Shown piece by piece: positions 38,805-47,276 of a DNA stretch of 64,000 bases (position 1 is the stretch's first letter; every line of letters begins with the position of its first letter). Below the pieces are notes generated by a model that was not told where the DNA came from, searched no databases, and was given only the letters and a program-made list of their open reading frames with translations. The position numbers were made by a program, and so were the translations under genes. The stretch lies in assembly GCA_029259715.1 (NCBI GenBank), contig JAJDEP010000016.1:1-64000 (forward strand), read 5' to 3'. Source of the stretch: Planctomycetota bacterium. GTDB taxonomy: Bacteria > Planctomycetota > B15-G4.

Positions 38805-41354
38805 ATGCAGAGCCTGTTGTTGACCCTGTTGCTGGCCCTGGCGGGCACGAGCGGTTTCGCAAGTGCCGAACCGAGCGCTGAGGAGCCCGGCCCGGGCGTC
38901 CTCCCGCGCCTGCCGCTGCTGTTCGAGGCCAACGGCGGCGCCTACCACGAGTCGGTGGGCTTCGTGGCTCACGGCCCGGGCTACACGCTGATGCTCACGC
39001 CGGGCGGGACGTCGCTGCTGCTCGAGTCGAGCGTCACCGAAGAGCGGGGCTCGCTCCCGTTGACCCGGCCCGTCCACGTCGCGGCCTTGCGCACCACCTT
39101 CGTGGGCGGGCGCTCCGATGCCGCCATGACCGGTGTCGAGCCCGCGCCCACCCTGATCCACCACATCCGCGGCAACGACCCGGAGGCGTGGAGCGTCGAC
39201 AACCCGACCTTCACCCGCGTGCGCTACGACCAGGTCTGGCCCGGGGTGGACGCGGTCTTCTACGACGCCGACGGACAGCTCGAGTACGACTTCGTCGTGG
39301 CCCCGGGTGCCGACCCGTCGGTGGTGCGCCTCGCCTACGAAGGCGCCGACCGGCTGTCGCTGCGTGACGACGGTGCCCTGGTGCTGCACACGCCGGCGGG
39401 CGAGCTCGTGAACAGTGCGCCGGTGCTCTACCAGCACACCGGCGAGTCCCGCGAGCCGGTGACCGGTCGCTTCGTGCTGCACGGCGGTGACGAGGTGGGC
39501 TTCGCCGTCGACGACTGGGACACCGCGCGGCCCCTCGTCATCGACCCGGTGATGGTCTATGCGAGCACCTTCGGCGGCACCATGGCGGACTACAACTACG
39601 ACCTGGCCGTCGACGCCCAGGGACGCGCTCACCTGGTCGGCGAGACCCTGTCGGCCGACCTGCCCTGGACCTTCGGCGCCTACGACGCCACCCTCAACGA
39701 CACCGACGCGTACGTGGCCCGCCTCTCCGCCGACGGCACCGCCCTCGACTGGTGCACGTACCTGGGCGGCTCGAATCCCACCTGGCCCTACAACGCGGGC
39801 GGCGATCGCGCCTTCACCGTCGAGGTGGACGACGCCGGGCTGGTCTACGTCGCCGGTTCCAGCGAATCGACCGACTTCCCCACGTTGAGCGACGCCCTCA
39901 AGCAGACCCAGGCCTGGTACTTCGACGCCTTCGTGAGCGTGCTCTCCAGCGACGGCTCGGCGCTGCAGTACTCGACGTTGCTCGGTGGGACGTTGGGCGA
40001 CACCGCCTACGACCTGTGCGTGACCGACGCCGGTCGCGTGTACCTCACCGGCGAGACCGACAGCGGCTTTCCGGTCACGCCCGTCACCTACGATTCGGTC
40101 GGCACGCCCCGGGACGCCTTCGTCGCGTGGTTCACGCCGGGCGGACCGTTGGAGTACGGGTCGCATCTCGGCGGCCCGGCCGCCTACGACCGCGGTCACG
40201 CCATCGAGGTCGACGACCAGGGGCGCGTCTATGTGGCGGGCACGACGCTCTCGCACGACTTCCCCACGTCGATGGGCGGCTACCAGCAGGCCTTCCAGGG
40301 CAACGCCGACGGATTCCTGTGCCGCTTCGACCCTACTGGTCAGGTGCTGCAATACGGGACCATGCTCGGCGGCAGCGGCTCCGACATGGACGACACGGAC
40401 GTGGACATCGCCATCGCCGACGACGGCCGGGTCTGGATCGCGGGCGCGTCGAAGAGCTCCAGCTATCCCACCAGCGCCGGCGCCCATCAGGCCACCAACC
40501 CCACCGACAACGGCGTGAGCAGCAGCGGCGTGCTCACCTGTCTCGACACGGACGTGTCGGGCGCGGCGGGGATGGTGTTCTCGACGTACTTCGGCAGCGG
40601 CGGATCGTCCGGCCTGTCCGACGTCGAGGTCGACGCCTCCGGCAACGCCTGGGTGTTCGGGTACACCATCGACGCCGACTTCCCCACGCTGCTGGCCTGG
40701 GACGACGAGTTCAACACCGGCACCACGCCCTACTCCGACGCGTTGCTGGCCTGCTTCGACGCGGCAGGGACGCTGCTCAACGCGTCCTACGTCGGGGGGA
40801 GCGGCGCCGAACCGAACACCTTCGCGCCCCAGGGTCGCGGCGGGCTCGAGCGGGGGCCGGGCGGCGACCTGTACGTGTCCCACGACATGAGCTCGGGCAA
40901 CCAGGGCCTGTCGACGCCGGGGGCCTACACCAGTCCGACCGCGGGGGTCCACGAGTCGTGGGTGGCGCGCTTCAAGCCGGATGCGCCTGTTTGCCAGTTC
41001 GACTACGGGTACGACGGACCGGGCACGGGAACGCTGAGCGTGTGCGGCGGCGACCTCTCCACCGGCACCTTCGGCGTGCTGCGCCTGTCGGACTTCGCGC
41101 CCAACAAGCCGGTGATCCTGCTCGCGGGACTGGCGGCCAACCCCACCTACGTCGGCGACATCAGCGCCACGCTGGTGCCGGTGCCGGTGGACCTGATCGT
41201 GATCCTCAGCACCGACAGCGACGGCGAGGTCGAGCTGTACGTGCCCGGCTGGCTGGGACCGGTGACGGTGTTCCTGCAGGGGACGCAGGCGGACAACCCC
41301 GGTCCGGGCCAATGGACCACGTCGAACGCAGTGGAGGTGGAGTTCCTGCCGTAG
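38805..41354 (+). CDS. secreted SBBP-repeat beta-propeller protein
   Basis: The protein has 849 residues. A signal peptide (LLLTLLLALAGTSGFASA) is followed by an N-terminal domain (about 30-245, RVRYDQVWPGVDAVFYDADG, LVIDPVMVYAST) that usually precedes SBBP repeats. About nine propeller blades follow with AVDAQGRAHLVGETLSADLP, VDDAGLVYVAGSSESTDFP, VTDAGRVYLTGETD and VDDQGRVYVAGTTLSHDFP. The last 120 residues form a separate beta domain (CGGDLSTGTFGVLRLSDFAP...) like the C-terminal domains of secreted proteins in planctomycetes. Function is unknown; surface binding is likely. A structured leader precedes it, and the ATG has a strong GAGGAGAG site. Confidence 0.9.
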   Translation: MQSLLLTLLLALAGTSGFASAEPSAEEPGPGVLPRLPLLFEANGGAYHESVGFVAHGPGYTLMLTPGGTSLLLESSVTEERGSLPLTRPVHVAALRTTFVGGRSDAAMTGVEPAPTLIHHIRGNDPEAWSVDNPTFTRVRYDQVWPGVDAVFYDADGQLEYDFVVAPGADPSVVRLAYEGADRLSLRDDGALVLHTPAGELVNSAPVLYQHTGESREPVTGRFVLHGGDEVGFAVDDWDTARPLVIDPVMVYASTFGGTMADYNYDLAVDAQGRAHLVGETLSADLPWTFGAYDATLNDTDAYVARLSADGTALDWCTYLGGSNPTWPYNAGGDRAFTVEVDDAGLVYVAGSSESTDFPTLSDALKQTQAWYFDAFVSVLSSDGSALQYSTLLGGTLGDTAYDLCVTDAGRVYLTGETDSGFPVTPVTYDSVGTPRDAFVAWFTPGGPLEYGSHLGGPAAYDRGHAIEVDDQGRVYVAGTTLSHDFPTSMGGYQQAFQGNADGFLCRFDPTGQVLQYGTMLGGSGSDMDDTDVDIAIADDGRVWIAGASKSSSYPTSAGAHQATNPTDNGVSSSGVLTCLDTDVSGAAGMVFSTYFGSGGSSGLSDVEVDASGNAWVFGYTIDADFPTLLAWDDEFNTGTTPYSDALLACFDAAGTLLNASYVGGSGAEPNTFAPQGRGGLERGPGGDLYVSHDMSSGNQGLSTPGAYTSPTAGVHESWVARFKPDAPVCQFDYGYDGPGTGTLSVCGGDLSTGTFGVLRLSDFAPNKPVILLAGLAANPTYVGDISATLVPVPVDLIVILSTDSDGEVELYVPGWLGPVTVFLQGTQADNPGPGQWTTSNAVEVEFLP

Positions 41355-41385
41355 GGCGAGGGAACCGGGCCTCAGCGCGTGCTTC

Positions 41386-41418
41386 ATGGCGACCGTCGGG
41401 CAACCCCCGCGACCATTT
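41386..41418 (+). promoter_or_regulatory. promoter-like conserved element, copy B
   Basis: CATGGCGACCG...CAACCCCCGCGACCATT in the 223-base gap before hflK is similar to 31600-31631, with about 27 of 33 positions shared and a one-base shift. TGTAGGATG follows and could be a -10 region. A shared promoter or factor site is inferred. Confidence 0.35.
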
Positions 41419-41577
41419 CTGTAGGATGCGGGCTCGTAGTCCAGCCTGCGCTGCCAGACGCCCTTCGGCGTCGTTACCCAGGCGCCCCACGCCTTCGTGG
41501 CGTGCGGCCCCGGCGCGCTCCCGCCTCACCGGCGGGTGCGATTCGGTCGGGCCCGACGACCTCAAGGAGCACCCCGC

Positions 41578-42585
41578 ATGGCCCAGAGTCCCGGCTCGGC
41601 CCCCGACTTTCCTGCCGTCAATCTTCCCCCGGCCAAGACCATCGGCGGCGTCGTCGTCCTGGTGTTGCTGCTCGTCGTGGCGATGACGGCCTACTACACG
41701 GTGCCCGCTGAGTCCGAGGGCGTCGTCCTGCGGTTCGGCCGATTCATCGGCAAGGTCCCCTCGGGCCTGCACTTCAAGATCCCGCTCGGCGTCGACACGG
41801 TCGACATCGTGCCGGTGAAGCGCCAGCTCAAGCAGGAGTTCGGCTTCGGCAGCGCCGGGGCGTCCAATCCGTGGCAATCGACCGGAAGGGGGGAGTGGAA
41901 CGACGAGAAGTCGATGGTCACCGGCGACCTGAACGCCGCGCTCGTCGAGTGGGTCATCCAGTACCGCATCGAGGTTCCCGAGCACTACCTGTTCCGGGTG
42001 CGCAACGCGGACGCGACGTTGCGTGACGCGTCCGAGAGCGTGATGCGCGAGGTGGTCGGCGACCGCACGGTGGACGAGGTCATCACCGTCGGCCGGCAGG
42101 AGATCGAGGACGAGGCGCTGCAGAAGCTGCAGGCCCTCGCCGCGAGCTACGAGATGGGCATCAAGATCGACCAGGTCCAGCTCAAGAACGTGAATCCCCC
42201 CGAGCGGGTGCAGGCCTCATTCAACGAGGTCAACCAGGCGCAGCAGGAGCGGGAGCGCGCGATCAACATCGCCAACGGCGAGTACAACAAGTCGATCCCG
42301 CGCATGCGCGGTGAAGCCGAGCAGCGCATCAGCGCGGCCGAGGGCTACGCCAAGCAGCGCATCAACGAGGCCCAGGGTGACGTCTTCGCGTTCAACGCGC
42401 AGCTCGCCGAGTACCTCAAGGCGCCGGAGGTCACCCGGCAGCGCATCTACCTCGAGACCATGGCCGAGGTGCTGCCCGCCGTGCGGGGCAAGGTGATCCT
42501 CGACGAGGACGCCCTCGGGGGCGTGCTGCCGCTGCTCGATCTCGACCGAATGGGTGTACCCGGCGCGGGGAGGGCGGACGGATGA
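41578..42585 (+). CDS. hflK: FtsH protease modulator HflK
   Basis: The protein has 335 residues from the ATG at 41578, which follows AAGGAGCACCCCGC. An N-terminal membrane helix (IGGVVVLVLLLVVAMTAYYTV) is followed by the SPFH/prohibitin domain: GVVLRFGRFIGKVPSGLHFKIP and VEWVIQYRIEVPEHYLFRV. A coiled-coil C-terminus comes next (ANGEYNKSIPRMRGEAEQRISAAEGYAKQRINEAQGD), with pore-cap type residues. HflK and HflC form a ring around the membrane protease FtsH and control its access to membrane proteins. The stop overlaps the hflC start (ATGA), as in most bacteria. No hfq, hflX or ftsH is nearby. Confidence 0.93.
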   Translation: MAQSPGSAPDFPAVNLPPAKTIGGVVVLVLLLVVAMTAYYTVPAESEGVVLRFGRFIGKVPSGLHFKIPLGVDTVDIVPVKRQLKQEFGFGSAGASNPWQSTGRGEWNDEKSMVTGDLNAALVEWVIQYRIEVPEHYLFRVRNADATLRDASESVMREVVGDRTVDEVITVGRQEIEDEALQKLQALAASYEMGIKIDQVQLKNVNPPERVQASFNEVNQAQQERERAINIANGEYNKSIPRMRGEAEQRISAAEGYAKQRINEAQGDVFAFNAQLAEYLKAPEVTRQRIYLETMAEVLPAVRGKVILDEDALGGVLPLLDLDRMGVPGAGRADG

Positions 42586-43589
42586 AAAACAAACTACTGA
42601 TGGTCGTCATCTTCGTCGTCGCCCTCGTGCTGCTTGGCGTGGCGTCGGGAGCGTTCTACACCGTCGCCGAGACGGAGCAGGTCATCATCACGCAGTTCGG
42701 CAAGCCCATCGGCCAGCCGATCACCGAGGCGGGGCTTCACTTCAAGATGCCGTTCATCCAGGAGGTGAACAGCATCGACAAGCGCATCCTCGAGTGGGAC
42801 GGCCAACGCACCGAGATGCCGACGAAGGACAAGCTCTACATCTCGGTGGACACTTTCGGGCGCTGGCGCATCACCCAGCCGCTCGAGTACTTCCGCCGGC
42901 TGCGCGACGAGCGCAGCGCCCAGTCGCGCCTCGAGGACATCCTCGGCAGCGAGACGCGCAACGCCATCGCGAAGCACGACCTGATCGAGGTGATCCGCAC
43001 CACCAAGGACCGCGAGCCGACGCGCGACGACAGCCTCGACCAGATCCGCGAGGTGTCGAGCCAGATCGGCGTGCTGCGCACGATCTTCAAGGGCCGCAAG
43101 AAGATCGAGGAGGAGATCCGCTCGGCCGCGAAGGTCAAGCTCGCCGAGTTCGGGATCGAGTTGCTCGATGTCCGCTTCAAGCGCATCAACTACAACCCGA
43201 GCGTCGTCGAGAAGATCTACGAGCGCATGATCTCCGAGCGCCAGCAGATCGCGTCACGCTTCCGTTCCGAGGGCGAGGGCGAGGCCGCCAAGATCCTCGG
43301 CACCAAGGAGCGCGACCTGGCGGGCATCGCGTCGGAGGCCTACAAGAGCGAGCAGCAGGTGCGCGGTGAGGCCGACGCGCGGGCGACGGAGATCTACGCC
43401 GCGGCCTACGACCAGAGCCCCGAGGCGCGCGAACTCTACGTCTTCCTCCAGACCATGGAGACCTACAAGACCGTGCTCGGCTCGGACACGACGTTGCTCT
43501 TCTCGACCGACAGCGACCTGTTCCGTTTCCTGAAGGACGCCTCGGGTCAGCGCACGGTGCCCGCCGCTGCGACCGCGCCGCCTCCGTAG
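42582..43589 (+). CDS. hflC: FtsH protease modulator HflC
   Basis: The protein has 335 residues. It has an N-terminal helix (LMVVIFVVALVLLGVASGAFYTV) and the SPFH domain with EQVIITQFGKPIGQPITEAGLHFKMPFIQEVNSID, close to the family consensus. The C-terminal coiled coil (EGEGEAAKILGTKERDLAGIASEAYKSEQQVRGEADARATEIYAAAY) resembles known HflC proteins. It overlaps hflK by 4 bases and ends 13 bases before the convergent rhodanese gene. Role: partner of HflK in the FtsH-HflKC complex at the inner membrane, quality control of membrane proteins. Confidence 0.94.
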   Translation: MKNKLLMVVIFVVALVLLGVASGAFYTVAETEQVIITQFGKPIGQPITEAGLHFKMPFIQEVNSIDKRILEWDGQRTEMPTKDKLYISVDTFGRWRITQPLEYFRRLRDERSAQSRLEDILGSETRNAIAKHDLIEVIRTTKDREPTRDDSLDQIREVSSQIGVLRTIFKGRKKIEEEIRSAAKVKLAEFGIELLDVRFKRINYNPSVVEKIYERMISERQQIASRFRSEGEGEAAKILGTKERDLAGIASEAYKSEQQVRGEADARATEIYAAAYDQSPEARELYVFLQTMETYKTVLGSDTTLLFSTDSDLFRFLKDASGQRTVPAAATAPPP

Positions 43590-43602
43590 GCGCCGCGCCG
43601 AC

Positions 43603-44145
43603 CTAGCCGCGCCTCCGGTTCCACGGCATCCGCGCCAGCAGCAGTCCCATCCCGCACCAGTCGGTGATCCCCGCGAAGACCAGTCCCGCGGAGACGAAGC
43701 CCGACAGCAGGAAGAACCCCGGGTGCACCCCGAAGCCCAGCACCACGCCCAGCAACCCCAGGCCGCCCGCGCCGATGCGGACCTGCCGCTCGAGGGACAG
43801 GCGGGGTGTGCCCGTGACGGTGCCCAGGCCGGCGGCGCGCCAGGCCTCGAGGCCGCCCGCGACGATGCGCGCATCCGTGACGCCGGCCGCCGCGAGGCGC
43901 TCGCAGGCGCGACCGGCCCGGGCGCCCGTGCGGCAGAGCACGAACAGCGGCGCGCCGCGGTCGCGCAACTCGTCGAGGTGATGGTCGAGGGCATCGAGGG
44001 GCACGTGCAGCGCGCCCTCCACGTGCTCGGCGTCGAACTCCACCCCGGAGCGCACGTCGAGCAGGCAGCCCGCGCCCGTGTCGAGGGCGGTTCGCGCCGC
44101 CTCGGGGGCAGCGGCCGCCGTCGTCGGGTCGTTGCTCACGCTCAT
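43603..44145 (-). CDS. rhodanese domain plus DUF2892 membrane domain
   Basis: The protein has 180 residues from the ATG at 44145, which follows CCGGAGGACGAGACC. The N-terminal part is a rhodanese: LLDVRSGVEFDAEHVEGALHVPLDAL, then the active-site loop LCRTGARAGRACERL with the catalytic Cys. The C-terminal part has two hydrophobic segments with LSLERQVRIGAGGLGLLGVVLGF and DWCGMGLLLARMPW, the DUF2892 pattern. Such fusions are probable membrane-linked sulfurtransferases. The protein may deal with sulfane sulfur at the inner membrane. It ends 13 bases after the convergent hflC. Confidence 0.88.
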   Translation of the reverse strand: MSVSNDPTTAAAAPEAARTALDTGAGCLLDVRSGVEFDAEHVEGALHVPLDALDHHLDELRDRGAPLFVLCRTGARAGRACERLAAAGVTDARIVAGGLEAWRAAGLGTVTGTPRLSLERQVRIGAGGLGLLGVVLGFGVHPGFFLLSGFVSAGLVFAGITDWCGMGLLLARMPWNRRRG

Positions 44146-44164
44146 GGTCTCGTCCTCCGGGTGC

Positions 44165-45196
44165 TCAGAGCGTAGCCAGCTCGATGTTGCTGAAGCGGCC
44201 GGGATCGGAACGCCGGGCATCCGCCTTGCGCTCCAAGGCCTCGACCACGGCCTGGGCGAAGTCCACCTTCTCGAATACCTGTGCGCTGCCGAGACCGCCC
44301 GGGCTGAAGACGTTGATCTCCATCAGCTTGTCGCCGGCGATGTCGAGTCCCACGAGGAACATCCCGTCCTCGACCAGTCGCGGGCGGACCATTTCGGCGA
44401 TCCGCAGCATCTCGTCGTCCACCTCGGCGCGTCGCAGCTTGCCGCCCGCGTGGATGTTGCTGCGCAGGTCGTCACCGGTGCGGATACGGCGGAAGGCCGC
44501 GTGCTTGCCCTGGTGGACCAGCGGGCGGCCGTTCATCAGGAACAGCCGGGTGTCCCCGGCGACCGCGGCGGGCAGGTACTCCTGGGCGATGACGTAGCCG
44601 TCGCGGGTCACGGCGCTCACGATCTCGTCGAGGTTGTGTCGGTCGTCGTGACGGATGATGAACACGCCGTCGCCGCCCGAGCCGAGCAGCGGCTTGACGA
44701 CCAGGACCCCTTGTTCCTCGAGGAACGCCTCGATGCGGGCACGACTCCGGGTCACCAGGGTCCGCGGCCGCACGGACTCGGGGAAGGTCTGCAGGTACAG
44801 CTTGTTGGCCGCCTTGGACAGCCCGTTGGGGTCGTTCAGGACGACGACGCCGCGTCGCATGGCCAGGCGACCGAACTGGACGCCCGCGAACTGCGCCCAG
44901 GGATTCTGCGCGGCCGGGTTGCTGCGCAGGAAGAGCACGTCGAGGTCGTCGAACACCAGCCAGTCCTGCTTCGCGCGCCGGCTCTTGAGGGTCTTCAGGA
45001 AGCTTTCGGACGTGTACTCACCGGCGGGGACGGTGCGCGCCCGGCCGCCGATGGTCTCGTCCGGGTTGTAGGAGAGGTTGCCGGTGCTCAGGATCCAGGC
45101 TTCGTGTCCGCGATTGAGGCACTCGGCGGCCATGCGGTAGGTGGTCGCGCCCGCCTCCCCGCTGTCCATTACGTTCACGACGAAACCGATCCTCAC
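44165..45196 (-). CDS. ATP-grasp enzyme, glutathione synthetase-like
   Basis: The protein has 343 residues. It begins like GshB (MRIGFVVNVMDSGEAGATTYR) with a Rossmann-like domain. ATP-grasp elements include VLVVKPLLGSGGDGVFII, QEYLPAAVAGDTRLFLMNG and VGLDIAGDKLMEINVFSPGG with the metal ligands. The reaction would be ligation of an amino acid or small peptide to an amine with ATP; true glutathione synthesis is not certain because this GshB group is often found beside DUF1704/QEGLA peptidases without a GshA. It overlaps that peptidase gene by 4 bases. Substrate remains open. Confidence 0.85.
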   Translation of the reverse strand: MRIGFVVNVMDSGEAGATTYRMAAECLNRGHEAWILSTGNLSYNPDETIGGRARTVPAGEYTSESFLKTLKSRRAKQDWLVFDDLDVLFLRSNPAAQNPWAQFAGVQFGRLAMRRGVVVLNDPNGLSKAANKLYLQTFPESVRPRTLVTRSRARIEAFLEEQGVLVVKPLLGSGGDGVFIIRHDDRHNLDEIVSAVTRDGYVIAQEYLPAAVAGDTRLFLMNGRPLVHQGKHAAFRRIRTGDDLRSNIHAGGKLRRAEVDDEMLRIAEMVRPRLVEDGMFLVGLDIAGDKLMEINVFSPGGLGSAQVFEKVDFAQAVVEALERKADARRSDPGRFSNIELATL

Positions 45197-47166
45197 GCCG
45201 ACTCCTCCTCGGCGACGAGCTGCAGCACGGAGCCGTCTCCCTCGCGCACGCCGGCCAGTCGCGCGGCCGCGCCCTTGTGTGACAGGTAGCTGGGTTCGAG
45301 CGGCGCCGCCTTGAGCACCTCCCGGTGGCGCAGTTCCTGGATCATGGGCAGGTGGTGCAAGGCGAATTTGCCGACGTACAGCGGCCGGAGCTTGTGCCCC
45401 TCGCGCACATGCCGGACGACGGAGCGCAATCCGCGCAGGTAGACGACGTCCTTGGTGAGCCCGCCCCCACGGTAGATCCGCATGGTCGTGGTGTAGGCGG
45501 ACCGCTTGCCGAAGCCGTAGGTGTCGCGCAGCACGCCGAACGTCTCGACGAAGGACGCCCCGTCCACGAGATGTCGTGCGGCGACGACGCGCGCCGCCAG
45601 TTGCCGCATGCGATCGCGGCTCAGCCCGCCGACCAGATACTCGGCCATGACGGCCAGGCCTTCCTGCAGGCCTTCGTAGGCGGCGAGGCCCGAGTAGAGC
45701 TGTCGGAACGGCTGGGCCCGGCCGTTGTAGTAGGTGAGCAGGTGGGTGCCGACCTCGTGCGCGAGCAACGCGTCCACCCGTCCGCGGGGCACGCTCAACC
45801 TGCGATTGATCATCAGCTTCCCACGGGACACGATCAGCCCCGACACGTTCTCGGTGACGCGCACGGCGGCCTCGAATCCGGGAAAGGTCTGCCGGTAACG
45901 TTCGATCTGCGCGCGGGCGCGCTGGGCGAATTCTTCCGCGTCCACGCGATCGCCGTCCTTGGCCTTTTCCTTCGCCTTGGTGGCCGTCCGTGGCAGCCGT
46001 TCGAGCAGGTCCTTGGCGAGGTCGAACAGCTCGTCGTCCACGGCGCCGAACAGCTGCTGGCTCTCATGGATGAAGGCCGGCGTGTCCCGGTCGCGGAGCA
46101 TGGTGATCTTGAGCTCGAGCTCCTCCTGTTTCTCCTGGAAGATGTGCTGCAGGGCCGGGTCCTCGATGCGCTCGATGGGGACCTTGTAGAGCTGTCGTTT
46201 CAGTAGCCCGGTGTCGATGGGGAGCGGTCGGTAGTGGAAGGTGGGCACCCGCTCGAACTTGCGGCGCTTGAAGGACTGGTAGGCATCGTTGGAGTTCACC
46301 GGGTTGAGCAGCAGCAGGTAGTCGAACGCGTCGCTCACCTCGGCCAACTGCCGGTCGACCTCCCACACGGCCTTGACCACGGCCCGGCGCCCCAGGGCGT
46401 GGTAGTGCGCGGGGTGGCGCGTCGACTTCGAGCAGGAGAACTCGAAGATCGCCTTCCGCAGGGCGAGGCCCAGGCTGCGACGCAGCGCGCGCATCACCGG
46501 CGGGAACACCTGATCGGAGGCCAGCTTCCGGTAGACGGGCGGCACGGCCAGTCCGATGATCGTGCAGTCCAGCGCGCGCGCATCCGCCTCGGACAGCAGC
46601 GGATCGAGGCCGGGCGGATGGCAGGCGCCCTCCCGCACGACCTCGACGGTGACGCCCTGCTTGAGGATCTTGATCTTGGCGAGCCGGGCTTCCAGGACCT
46701 CGACCGTGCGGTCGACGTCCTCCTCGTCGGACACGTGGACGGTGAACGTCGGCCGGACGGTGGGCACGGCCGGGTCGTTCGCCTGGCCACCGTCCGGCGC
46801 CGACCAGAGTTCCAGGATCAGGAATGCACCGAACTCCCCGGCCAGGGTGGCGACGGTCCGCTGGACCAGCTCAGAGATCTGTTCGTCGTGGCGGGCGTCG
46901 CCGGGCGCGATCAGGTAGGAGGCGCTGGTCTTGACCAGCTGGTCGGTGCCCACGTCGTCGCGGTCGATCGGTCGGCGATAGACGCACAGGAAGGGCAGCT
47001 GGCGGTCCACGTGCAGTCGGCCCCCCCCGGGCAGGCTGCGGCGGACGTGCTGATTCTTCGTCAGGCGTTCGCACACCGCATCGATCAGGGCGCCGGAGAT
47101 CCGACGGTTGGGACGACGTGTCCCCTGCTCGGTCTTGCTCCCGCCCTGCTTGCCTGTGCTGTTCAT
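45193..47166 (-). CDS. QEGLA-motif (DUF1704) metallopeptidase-like protein
   Basis: The protein is 657 residues from the ATG at 47166. An extended form would begin at 47205, but no site favours it. Zinc-peptidase motif HEVGTHLLTYYNG with HExxxH spacing, then GLQEGLAVMAEYLVGGL that gives the family its name. The N-terminal part is long and helical. Proteins of this group (flavohaemoglobin expression-modulating QEGLA family, related to MATCAP tubulin peptidases) remove C-terminal residues in eukaryotes; bacterial targets are not known. It is coupled to the ATP-grasp ligase by an ATGA overlap, so peptide ligation and removal may be opposite steps of one modification. Confidence 0.88.
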   Translation of the reverse strand: MNSTGKQGGSKTEQGTRRPNRRISGALIDAVCERLTKNQHVRRSLPGGGRLHVDRQLPFLCVYRRPIDRDDVGTDQLVKTSASYLIAPGDARHDEQISELVQRTVATLAGEFGAFLILELWSAPDGGQANDPAVPTVRPTFTVHVSDEEDVDRTVEVLEARLAKIKILKQGVTVEVVREGACHPPGLDPLLSEADARALDCTIIGLAVPPVYRKLASDQVFPPVMRALRRSLGLALRKAIFEFSCSKSTRHPAHYHALGRRAVVKAVWEVDRQLAEVSDAFDYLLLLNPVNSNDAYQSFKRRKFERVPTFHYRPLPIDTGLLKRQLYKVPIERIEDPALQHIFQEKQEELELKITMLRDRDTPAFIHESQQLFGAVDDELFDLAKDLLERLPRTATKAKEKAKDGDRVDAEEFAQRARAQIERYRQTFPGFEAAVRVTENVSGLIVSRGKLMINRRLSVPRGRVDALLAHEVGTHLLTYYNGRAQPFRQLYSGLAAYEGLQEGLAVMAEYLVGGLSRDRMRQLAARVVAARHLVDGASFVETFGVLRDTYGFGKRSAYTTTMRIYRGGGLTKDVVYLRGLRSVVRHVREGHKLRPLYVGKFALHHLPMIQELRHREVLKAAPLEPSYLSHKGAAARLAGVREGDGSVLQLVAEEESA

Positions 47167-47276
47167 CTCGAGCGTCGTCGCGTGAAGGCCCCGCGGGGCA
47201 TGCACGCGCGATCATGACAGCACGGCGTCAGCAGCGATAGCGGATCGCCCCGAAGGGGGTGGCCAGCCGGGCCCGA

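Noticed and set aside
38211-41387. 1058-residue open frame on the minus strand across the kinase end and the SBBP gene
   Set aside because: It runs through a terminator hairpin and a leader and through recognised SBBP repeats on the other strand, so it is a shadow.
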